This document shows positions 27,224-32,937 of a stretch of DNA of 32,937 nt, in pieces. The notes beneath the pieces are model-generated. The model ran no database searches and had not been told where the DNA came from. It was given only the letters and a program-made list of their open reading frames with translations. The first letter of the stretch is position 1. Each line of letters begins with the position of its first letter. The DNA comes from Pseudomonadota bacterium (GTDB taxonomy: Bacteria > Pseudomonadota > Gammaproteobacteria > Burkholderiales > Burkholderiaceae_E), in the NCBI GenBank assembly GCA_029779755.1, contig JAKOZZ010000064.1, forward strand, positions 1-32,937, written 5' to 3'. Made by a program: the position numbers and the translations under genes.

Positions 27224-27311
27224 GGGCTGTGCAGGCTGGCCCGGGCGGCGTCCGGAGCCGCGCCTGACGCGCCGGTGCTCGCCCCGTGCCCTGGGCCGAC
27301 GCGTGGCCGGT

Positions 27312-27944
27312 TCAGCGCAGCGGGAACCCGACCAGGGTCTCCAGCGTGTCGAGCGCCGGCCCGGGTTCGCCGACCTTGATCGTGGCCATGCCCAGCGTGC
27401 GGGCCGGCTTCAGGTTGATGCCCAGGTCGTCCAGGTACACGCAGTGGGCCGGGTCGACCCCCAGCGCGTCGGTCATCATCAGGTAGATGCGCGGATCGGG
27501 TTTGCGCAGGCCCGCCTTGGCGCTCTCGATCACGTGATGGAACAGCTTCATGATGTCGGCCTTGTACAGCGAGCCCATCGTGCTGCCCTGCATGGCCGTG
27601 AAGTTGTTGGTGATGCAGCCGGTCTTCAGGCGGGCGCCGATGCGGCGCAGCGCCTCCACCATCTCGGGGCGGATCACGCCGCTGAGCAGGGGCAGCACGT
27701 CGCGGCCGTCGACCTCGTGGCCGAGCGCACGGCTCTCGGCGGCGAACAGGGCGCCGAAGGCCTCGGCGTCGATCTCGCTGCGCTCGAGCCGCGCCCATGC
27801 GTTCTCGTGCGGGTTGGTCGCGTTGACCGTGCGCAGGAACCCGGTCGGCAGGCCGCGCTCGGCCTCGAAGCGTGCGAACGCCTCGAAGGGGCTGGACGAG
27901 ATCACGCCTCCGAAGTCCCAGATGACTGCCTTCACTGCCGACAT
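27312..27944 (-). CDS. HAD-superfamily hydrolase (HAD-IA type)
   Basis: This 210-residue cytoplasmic hydrolase resembles the N-terminal domain of soluble epoxide hydrolase and ACAD10-type HAD proteins. Motif I is WDFGGV with nucleophile Asp10; the usual second Asp is Gly12. Motif II is TNN (in CITNNF), motif III is the Lys of KPDPRIY, and motif IV is YLDDLGINLKPA. The helical cap occupies about residues 20-85. The start at 27944 is chosen by AGGAA eight bases upstream. Substrate is unknown; absence of the second Asp makes a standard phosphatase less certain. It is 72 bases after gloA and is probably the last gene of the glyQ-to-gloA group. Confidence 0.88.
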   Translation of the reverse strand: MSAVKAVIWDFGGVISSSPFEAFARFEAERGLPTGFLRTVNATNPHENAWARLERSEIDAEAFGALFAAESRALGHEVDGRDVLPLLSGVIRPEMVEALRRIGARLKTGCITNNFTAMQGSTMGSLYKADIMKLFHHVIESAKAGLRKPDPRIYLMMTDALGVDPAHCVYLDDLGINLKPARTLGMATIKVGEPGPALDTLETLVGFPLR

Positions 27945-28016
27945 GCGATGTGTTCCTGTGGTGCGATGGGGAAAGAGGGGCCGGCGCATGCGGCGCGTGG
28001 ACGCCGCGGGCGCCGG

Positions 28017-28406
28017 TCAGCGCGGTGCGCGCTCGATCAGTTCGATCTTGTAGCCGTCCGGATCCTGGACGAAGGCGATCACCGTGGTGCCGCCCTTCAC
28101 CGGACCGGCCTCGCGCGTGACGGTGCCGCCGCTGGTGCGGATGCGCTCGCAGGCTGCGGCGGCGTCCGGCACCTCGATGGCGATGTGCCCGTACCCGGCG
28201 CCGAGGTCGTACGACGAGACGCCGTAGTTGTAGGTGAGCTCGAGCACCGCGCCCTGCGACTCGTCGCCGTAGCCGACGAAGGCGAGCGCGTATTTCTGCT
28301 CGGGCCGGTCGGTGGTGCGCAGCAGCTGCATGCCCATCACGCCGGTGTAGAAGTCGATCGAGCGCTGCATGTCGCCCACGCGCAGCATGGTGTGAAGGAT
28401 TCGCAT
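28017..28406 (-). CDS. gloA: Lactoylglutathione lyase (glyoxalase I) GloA
   Basis: This 129-residue enzyme converts the methylglyoxal-glutathione hemithioacetal to S-lactoylglutathione. The metal ligands His5, Glu56, His74 and Glu122 sit at the same positions as in E. coli GloA, and the short form lacking the eukaryotic insert suggests a nickel/cobalt-type enzyme. Other blocks are [23 protein letters not shown] and [19 protein letters not shown] eight bases upstream fixes the ATG. It is 36 bases downstream of the YgjP-like gene in the minus-strand cluster. Confidence 0.96.
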   Translation of the reverse strand: MRILHTMLRVGDMQRSIDFYTGVMGMQLLRTTDRPEQKYALAFVGYGDESQGAVLELTYNYGVSSYDLGAGYGHIAIEVPDAAAACERIRTSGGTVTREAGPVKGGTTVIAFVQDPDGYKIELIERAPR

Positions 28407-28442
28407 CGTAGGGGTCCTCGGAAGGTCGTTGGCCGACGGGGG

Positions 28443-29246
28443 TCAGCTGATCAGCGTGTCGTCGGGGTAGGCGCGCAGCCACTCGCGTGCGCGCCGGTAG
28501 TCGGGGTAGAGCGTCTCGAGATGTTGCCAGAAGCGTGCGCTGTGGTTCATCTCGCGCAGGTGCGCGAGCTCGTGCGCGATCACGTAGTCGACGATGTCGG
28601 CGGGGAAGTGCATCAGGCGCCAGTTGAGCCGGATCGAGCCGTCCGCCGCGCAGCTGCCCCACCGCGTGCGGGCGGACGACAGCGCCCAGCGCCGCGGCGC
28701 CACCCCGTGGCGGTCGGCGAACGCCTCGAGCCGCTCGGCGAAATGCACGCGCGCGCGCTTCTGCAGCCAGGCCTGCACGTCGTCCTGGAGACGGTTGCGC
28801 GCACCGGCAACGATCAGCAGGGTGCCGTCGAGCCGCACCGTGCCGGCGTGCGCCGGGTCGACGCGCAGGGTGAGCGGCTGGCCGAGGTAGGGCATCGTCG
28901 CACCGTCCGCCCAGCGCACCGACACGCGCTCGCGGCGTGCGGCGTGGTCGCGCCATTCGTCGAGCTTGCGCAGGATCCAGTCGCCGCGCTCGGCCAGTGC
29001 GGTCTCGATCTGGCTCTGGGCGACCCAGGTGGGCGCGGTGACGGCCAGGCCGCGCGCGTCGATCGTGAAGCCGATCGTGCGGCGGCGCGAGCGCTTGAGC
29101 TGGTACTCGACGAAGCGGCCGTCGAGGCGCACCAGGCGTGCACCGGCGCGGGTGACCCCCGTGCGCGGCGCCGCATCGAACAGCGGCAGCGTGAGCTGCA
29201 GCGCCGCGTCGGCGAGTTGTCGTCCGAGCTGGGTGAGGCGCTTCAT
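28443..29246 (-). CDS. YgjP-like (DUF45) zinc metalloprotease-fold protein
   Basis: This 267-residue protein belongs to the YgjP/DUF45 group related to SprT and WLM zincins. A central domain begins EYQLKRSRRRTIGFTIDARGL; the catalytic core is YVIAHELAHLREMNHSARFW with HExxH at residues 225-229 and a downstream His as the third zinc ligand, followed by YPDYRRAREWL. ARTRWGSC...IRLNWRLMHFP just before it is the usual family block. There is no signal peptide, so it is probably cytoplasmic; its substrate is unknown. The ATG overlaps the plsC stop as ATGA, so it is co-translated with plsC. Confidence 0.9.
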   Translation of the reverse strand: MKRLTQLGRQLADAALQLTLPLFDAAPRTGVTRAGARLVRLDGRFVEYQLKRSRRRTIGFTIDARGLAVTAPTWVAQSQIETALAERGDWILRKLDEWRDHAARRERVSVRWADGATMPYLGQPLTLRVDPAHAGTVRLDGTLLIVAGARNRLQDDVQAWLQKRARVHFAERLEAFADRHGVAPRRWALSSARTRWGSCAADGSIRLNWRLMHFPADIVDYVIAHELAHLREMNHSARFWQHLETLYPDYRRAREWLRAYPDDTLIS

Positions 29247-29974
29247 GCGGCGTCCCGGTACACGTGGGGGCTGATGCGGCGCATTTCGGTCTCGATCCAC
29301 TGCTCCACTTCGGCGTTCAGCTGGTCGGGGGTCTTGCCCTCGGACGGGATCGGCGCGCCGATCGACACCGTCACCAGTCCGGGCGACTTCACGAAGGCGT
29401 TCCGGGGCCAGCGCTCGCCCGAGTTGACGGCGATCGGCACGACCGGAACACCGGTGCGGATGGCGAGTCGCGCGCCGCCCGACTTGTAGCGTCCTTTCCC
29501 TCCGACCATGGTACGCGTTCCTTCGGGAAACATGATGATCCATCGGCCGTCGGCGAGCTTGCGGAGGCCCTGTCGCACGACGCTCTCGAAGGCGTCGGAG
29601 CCGCGCCGGCGGTCGATGTGGATCATGTCGAGCAGCGCGATGCCCCAGCCGAAGAACGGGATGAACAGCAGCTCGCGCTTGAACACGTAGCACAGCTCGC
29701 GGGGCATCACGCAGGGGTAGAACAGCGTCTCCCAGCTCGACTGGTGCTTGGACAGCAGGATCACCGGCGCATCGGGCAGCCGCTCGTAGCCCAGCACCTG
29801 CCAGCGGATCCCCAGGATGTGACGTGCCGCCCAGATGACCATGCGCGGCCAGATCATCGTGAACCGGTAGCGGGTGTGCAGCGGCAGCGGCGCGCACAGC
29901 AGGCAGCCGAACGCCACCGGCACCACGGTGACCAGTTCGAACAGCAGGAACAGCACCGCGCGTACGGCTGCCAT
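29243..29974 (-). CDS. plsC: 1-acyl-sn-glycerol-3-phosphate acyltransferase PlsC
   Basis: This 243-residue inner-membrane enzyme acylates lysophosphatidate to phosphatidate. A strong N-terminal hydrophobic segment (VLFLLFELVTVVPVAFGCLLC) anchors it. The acyltransferase motif is KHQSSWE with His77 and, six positions along the block, Glu82 in place of the common Asp (H-x4-E). Motif III is MFPEGTR and motif IV is VPVVPIAVNSG. The ATG at 29974 is preceded by a GTG in frame at 29977; either is possible. It is 10 bases after gmhB and overlaps the YgjP-like gene. Confidence 0.93.
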   Translation of the reverse strand: MAAVRAVLFLLFELVTVVPVAFGCLLCAPLPLHTRYRFTMIWPRMVIWAARHILGIRWQVLGYERLPDAPVILLSKHQSSWETLFYPCVMPRELCYVFKRELLFIPFFGWGIALLDMIHIDRRRGSDAFESVVRQGLRKLADGRWIIMFPEGTRTMVGGKGRYKSGGARLAIRTGVPVVPIAVNSGERWPRNAFVKSPGLVTVSIGAPIPSEGKTPDQLNAEVEQWIETEMRRISPHVYRDAA

Positions 29975-29984
29975 CACCGGTCCG

Positions 29985-30518
29985 TCAGGGCACCAGCTCG
30001 TTGGCGACGGCCGCGAGGTCGACGCGCACCGCCGTCTCGGGCGGCAGCCCGCCGTCGCGCATCGTGCGCCGGCCCTTGCCGGTGAGGACCAGCACCGGCC
30101 GGCAGCCGGCCGCGCAGGCCGCCTGCAGGTCGCGCATCGAGTCGCCCACCAGGGTCACGCCGGCCGGCGCGACGTCGAAGCGCCGCAGGATCTCGTGGAC
30201 CATGCCGGCCTTGGGCTTGCGGCAGTCGCAGCCGGCATCGGCCGCATGCGGGCAGAAGAACACGCCGTCGATGCGGCCGCCCGCGGACGCCACCGCCTGA
30301 TGCATCTTCGTGTGGATGGCCATCAGCGTGGACAGGTCGAACAGGCCGCGCGCCACGCCCGACTGGTTGGAGGCGACCGCGATGCGATAACCCGCCTTGC
30401 ACAGGCGGGCGATGGCGTCGAGGCTGCCCGGCACCGGAACCCACTCGTCGGGGCTCTTGATGTAGGCGTCGCTGTCCTCGTTGATGACGCCGTCGCGGTC
30501 GAGGATGATGAGTTTCAC
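29985..30518 (-). CDS. gmhB: D-glycero-beta-D-manno-heptose 1,7-bisphosphate 7-phosphatase GmhB
   Basis: This 177-residue HAD phosphatase removes the 7-phosphate in ADP-heptose synthesis for LPS core. Motif I is LDRDGV with Asp7 and Asp9, SNQSGVARG follows, and VGDSMRDLQAA is motif IV. The zinc-binding loop FCPHAADAGCDCRKP (C-x-H ... C-x-C) is present but shorter than in E. coli. RKPKAGM supplies the motif III Lys. The start is GTG at 30518, overlapping the glyS stop as GTGA. Heptose genes themselves are not in this window. Confidence 0.94.
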   Translation of the reverse strand: MKLIILDRDGVINEDSDAYIKSPDEWVPVPGSLDAIARLCKAGYRIAVASNQSGVARGLFDLSTLMAIHTKMHQAVASAGGRIDGVFFCPHAADAGCDCRKPKAGMVHEILRRFDVAPAGVTLVGDSMRDLQAACAAGCRPVLVLTGKGRRTMRDGGLPPETAVRVDLAAVANELVP

Positions 30519-32611
30519 GCGTTCGACAGTTTCGACAGGTCTGCAACCTGGTTCATCATCGCATGCAGCCGGGCCAGCAGGGCGAGGCGGTTGCCGCGCA
30601 CCCGCGCGTCGTCGGCCATCACCATCACGGCATCGAAGAACTGGTCGACGGCGTCGCGCGCGCCGGCCAGCACGGTGAGCGCACCGGTGAAGTCGCGCGC
30701 CTGCATCGCCGTGCCGACCCGGGGCGCAAGCGCCTCGATGCGCTCGAACAGCGCGCGTTCGGCCGCGTCGGCGAACAGCGCGGGATCGACGTCCGCCGCA
30801 GCCCCCGCGCCCGACTTGCGCAGGATGTTGCCGATGCGCTTGTTGGCGGCGGCGAGGCTCGCCGCCTCGGGCAGCGCCGAGAAGGCGCGCACCGCGTCGA
30901 CCTGTGCCGGCACCAGCCACAGCCGCGTGGGCGCCTGGGAGATCACGGCATCGACTTCGCCCGCGGTGGCGCCGCGTTCGCGCAGCAGGCCCTGCAGGCG
31001 ATCGTGGAAGAAGGCGATCAGTGCATCCGCCGCGTCGGGCACGTGGCCGGAGAACGCGCCGAACGCGATCGCGACCAGCCGGTCCAGCGGCAGCTCGAGC
31101 TGCTTCTCGATCAGCATGCGCAGCACGCCCACCGCGTGGCGGCGCAGCGCGAACGGGTCCTTGTCGCCGGTGGGCTGCTGGCCGATGCCGAACAGTCCGG
31201 CCAGCGTCTCGAGCTTGTCGGCCAGGGCCACCACGGTGCCGGCCGGCGTGGCCGGCAGCGCGTCGCCGGCGAAGCGCGGCTGGTAGTGCTCGGTGATGGC
31301 CAGCGCCACGGCCTCGGGCTCGCCGTCGTGACGGGCGTAGTACGTGCCCATCACGCCCTGCAGCTCGGGAAACTCGCCGACCATGCCGGTGAGCAGGTCG
31401 GCCTTGGCGAGCTGGGCCGCACGGTCGCAGGTCCAGCCGTCGACCGACAGCGCATGCGCGATGTCGCGCGCGATCGCGCGCACGCGCTCGACGCGCTGGC
31501 CCTGCGTGCCGAGCTTTGCGTGATAGACGACCGACTCCAGGCGCGGCACGCGGTCGGCCAGCGGCGTCTTCTTGTCCTGCTCTAAGAAGAAGCGCGCGTC
31601 GGCCAGGCGCGGACGCACCACACGCTGGTTGCCGTCGACGATGAAGCGCGGGTCGGCGACCTCCATGTTGGACACGATCAGGAAGCTGGGCAGCAGCCGG
31701 CCCTGCGCGTCGAACAGCGGGAAGTACTTCTGGTTGGTGCGCATCGTGAGGATCAGGCACTCCTGCGGCACCTGCAGGAACTCCTGCTCGAAGCGTCCCA
31801 CGTACACCGCCGGCCACTCGACCAGCGCGCAGACCTCGTCGAGCAGCGGCGCGACGGCGGACTCGTCGCCCAGCGACGCGTCGAGGCCGCGCGCCTGCTC
31901 GCGCAGCAGGGCTTCGATGCGGGCGCGTCGCGTGTCGAAGTCGGGCAGCACGCGGCCCTCGCGCTCGAGCACGTGCACGTAGGCGGCAGCGTCGGGCAGC
32001 GTCAGTTCGCCGGCGCCCTGGAAGCGGTGGCCCTGGGTGATGCGATCCGACTGCAGGCCGAGCACCTGCGCCGGCACCACGTCGGCGCCGTGCAGCACGA
32101 CCAGCCGGTGGGCAGGCCGCACGAAGCTGACGCTGGTGCGGCCGTCGGCCAGCTGATACTCCATCAGCTTCGGGATCGGCAGCTTTGCCAGCGCCTGCGT
32201 CAGCACCGCGTCGATCGCGCCGGCCAGCGTCTCGCCGCGCTGGGTGCTGCGGAAGTAGAAGCACTCCTGCTTGCCGTCGGACGCGCGGGTGAGCTGGTCG
32301 ACGGTGGCGCCCTGCTTTTCGGCCCACTTCAGCAGCGCCTGCGTCGGCCGGCCTTCGGCGTCGAGCGCGACCTTGGTCGACGGCCCCTTGAGCTCGACGC
32401 TGCGGTCGGGCGCCTGGTGCACGACGTCGTCGATGCGCACGGCCAGACGGCGCGGCGTGCAGAAGCCCCGCACCGCGCCGTCGGCACCGGCGAGACCGCG
32501 CGTGCGCAGGCCGTCGGCGATGCCCGCGCTGAAGGCGTCGCCCAGGCGCTTGAGCGCCTTGGGCGGGAGTTCTTCGGTGAAGAGTTCGATCAGCAGCGGC
32601 CGGGCACTCAT
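30515..32611 (-). CDS. glyS: Glycine-tRNA ligase beta subunit GlyS
   Basis: This 698-residue subunit of the bacterial alpha2beta2 glycyl-tRNA synthetase binds tRNA-Gly. It begins PLLIELFTEELPPKALKRL, the family hallmark, and contains VRPAHRLVVLHG, LLDEVCALVEWPAVYVG, VPQECLILTMRTNQKYFPL, the HD-type segment around LAKADLLTGMVGEFPELQGVMG, ALADKLETLAGLFGIG and DPFALRRHAVGVLRML. The C-terminal anticodon-binding-like region ends with ADVDPALFADAAERALFERI. The ATG directly follows the glyQ stop with no gap, and the stop overlaps gmhB. Confidence 0.98.
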   Translation of the reverse strand: MSARPLLIELFTEELPPKALKRLGDAFSAGIADGLRTRGLAGADGAVRGFCTPRRLAVRIDDVVHQAPDRSVELKGPSTKVALDAEGRPTQALLKWAEKQGATVDQLTRASDGKQECFYFRSTQRGETLAGAIDAVLTQALAKLPIPKLMEYQLADGRTSVSFVRPAHRLVVLHGADVVPAQVLGLQSDRITQGHRFQGAGELTLPDAAAYVHVLEREGRVLPDFDTRRARIEALLREQARGLDASLGDESAVAPLLDEVCALVEWPAVYVGRFEQEFLQVPQECLILTMRTNQKYFPLFDAQGRLLPSFLIVSNMEVADPRFIVDGNQRVVRPRLADARFFLEQDKKTPLADRVPRLESVVYHAKLGTQGQRVERVRAIARDIAHALSVDGWTCDRAAQLAKADLLTGMVGEFPELQGVMGTYYARHDGEPEAVALAITEHYQPRFAGDALPATPAGTVVALADKLETLAGLFGIGQQPTGDKDPFALRRHAVGVLRMLIEKQLELPLDRLVAIAFGAFSGHVPDAADALIAFFHDRLQGLLRERGATAGEVDAVISQAPTRLWLVPAQVDAVRAFSALPEAASLAAANKRIGNILRKSGAGAAADVDPALFADAAERALFERIEALAPRVGTAMQARDFTGALTVLAGARDAVDQFFDAVMVMADDARVRGNRLALLARLHAMMNQVADLSKLSNA

Positions 32612-32937
32612 TCAGGCTGCCTTCGTCAGGGGTTTGAGCATCGGGAATCCGAGGCGTTCGCGCGCGTCGTGATACGACTGCGCGACCAGCCGGGCGAGGT
32701 TGCGCACGCGCCCGATGTAGGCGGCACGCTCGGTGACGGAAATGGCGCCGCGGGCGTCGAGCAGGTTGAACGTGTGCGAGCACTTCATGACCATCTCGTA
32801 CGCGGGCAGCGCGAGCTGCGCGGCGATCAGCGACCGCGCCTCGGCCTCGTACTCGTCGAAGTGGCGGAACAGCATCTCGACGTTGGAGTGCTCGAAGTTG
32901 TAGGTCGACTGCTCGACCTCGTTCTGGTGGAACACGT
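32612..32937 (-). CDS. glyQ: Glycine-tRNA ligase alpha subunit GlyQ, 5' part outside window
   Basis: Only the C-terminal 107-108 residues of the catalytic alpha subunit are present; the gene continues beyond the right edge. [20 protein letters not shown] near the edge and [38 protein letters not shown] are diagnostic of GlyQ. The residue at 32933-32935 is an internal Val codon, not a start. It ends [14 protein letters not shown] plus a short tail and abuts glyS. Confidence 0.97.
   Translation of the reverse strand, partial: VFHQNEVEQSTYNFEHSNVEMLFRHFDEYEAEARSLIAAQLALPAYEMVMKCSHTFNLLDARGAISVTERAAYIGRVRNLARLVAQSYHDARERLGFPMLKPLTKAA

Noticed and set aside
27245-27261. GCGGC...GCCGC hairpin between rsmA and the HAD gene as terminator
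   Set aside because: Only 5 bp and no U-run on either side; such stems are common by chance in this composition.

Overview
This is a GC-rich (about 70% by eye) chromosomal segment from a betaproteobacterium, most likely a Burkholderiales member. The evidence is the gene content and order: divergent lptD / amgK-murU, a ubiH-type hydroxylase next to dusB-fis-purH-ruvCAB, a complete tol-pal cluster, and glyQ-glyS-gmhB-plsC-ygjP-like-gloA. No phage, transposon, CRISPR or plasmid feature was found, and nearly every base is coding. The longest stretch without a gene is the 207-base tolQ-tolR spacer. The many long antisense open frames are GC-bias shadows and were left out.

Layout. (1) 1-6.6 kb, the accessory end: a 5'-truncated EamA permease, an acidic Calx-beta repeat protein with a C-terminal NPDVA-type repeat block, an FMN-dependent alpha-hydroxy-acid oxidase, a PsiF-repeat protein on the opposite strand, a CaiC-like acyl-CoA ligase, and a small unknown protein that may have an ADP-ribosyltransferase-like fold. 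(2) 6.64-6.81 kb: a hairpin terminator and tRNA-Lys(UUU) with a near-consensus promoter, reading leftward. (3) 6.8-14.5 kb, minus strand: rhomboid protease, ybgC, tolQ, tolR, tolA, tolB, pal, cpoB and a YeeE/YedE transporter, making the trans-envelope Tol-Pal machine plus a probable thiosulfate/sulfur importer. (4) 14.5-19.8 kb, minus: dusB-fis, purH, ruvC, ruvA, ruvB (tRNA modification, nucleoid protein, purine synthesis, Holliday-junction resolution). (5) 19.9-22.8 kb, minus: ubiH-like, murU, amgK (ubiquinone synthesis; peptidoglycan recycling to UDP-MurNAc). (6) 22.8-27.2 kb, plus: lptD, surA, rsmA (LPS export, outer-membrane chaperone, 16S rRNA methylation). (7) 27.3-32.9 kb, minus: glyQ (partial), glyS, gmhB, plsC, a YgjP-like metalloprotease, gloA and a HAD hydrolase.

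The common theme is envelope building and maintenance: LptD and SurA for the outer membrane, Tol-Pal for envelope constriction, AmgK-MurU for wall recycling, GmhB for LPS heptose and PlsC for phospholipid. Many genes are translationally coupled by ATGA/GTGA overlaps (lptD-surA, dusB-fis, glyS-gmhB, plsC-ygjP-like).

No wholly new multi-gene system can be demonstrated from sequence alone. The points most worth a second look are: -10-like boxes sitting 6-7 bases before the start codons of ybgC, tolB and ruvA (possible leaderless starts); a trinucleotide microsatellite directly before tolA, with tolR and tolA in one frame separated by a single stop codon; a six-tract G-quadruplex motif in the unusually long tolQ-tolR spacer; a rhomboid protease between ruvB and ybgC; the Calx-beta protein / FMN oxidase pair; and the small ART-like unknown.
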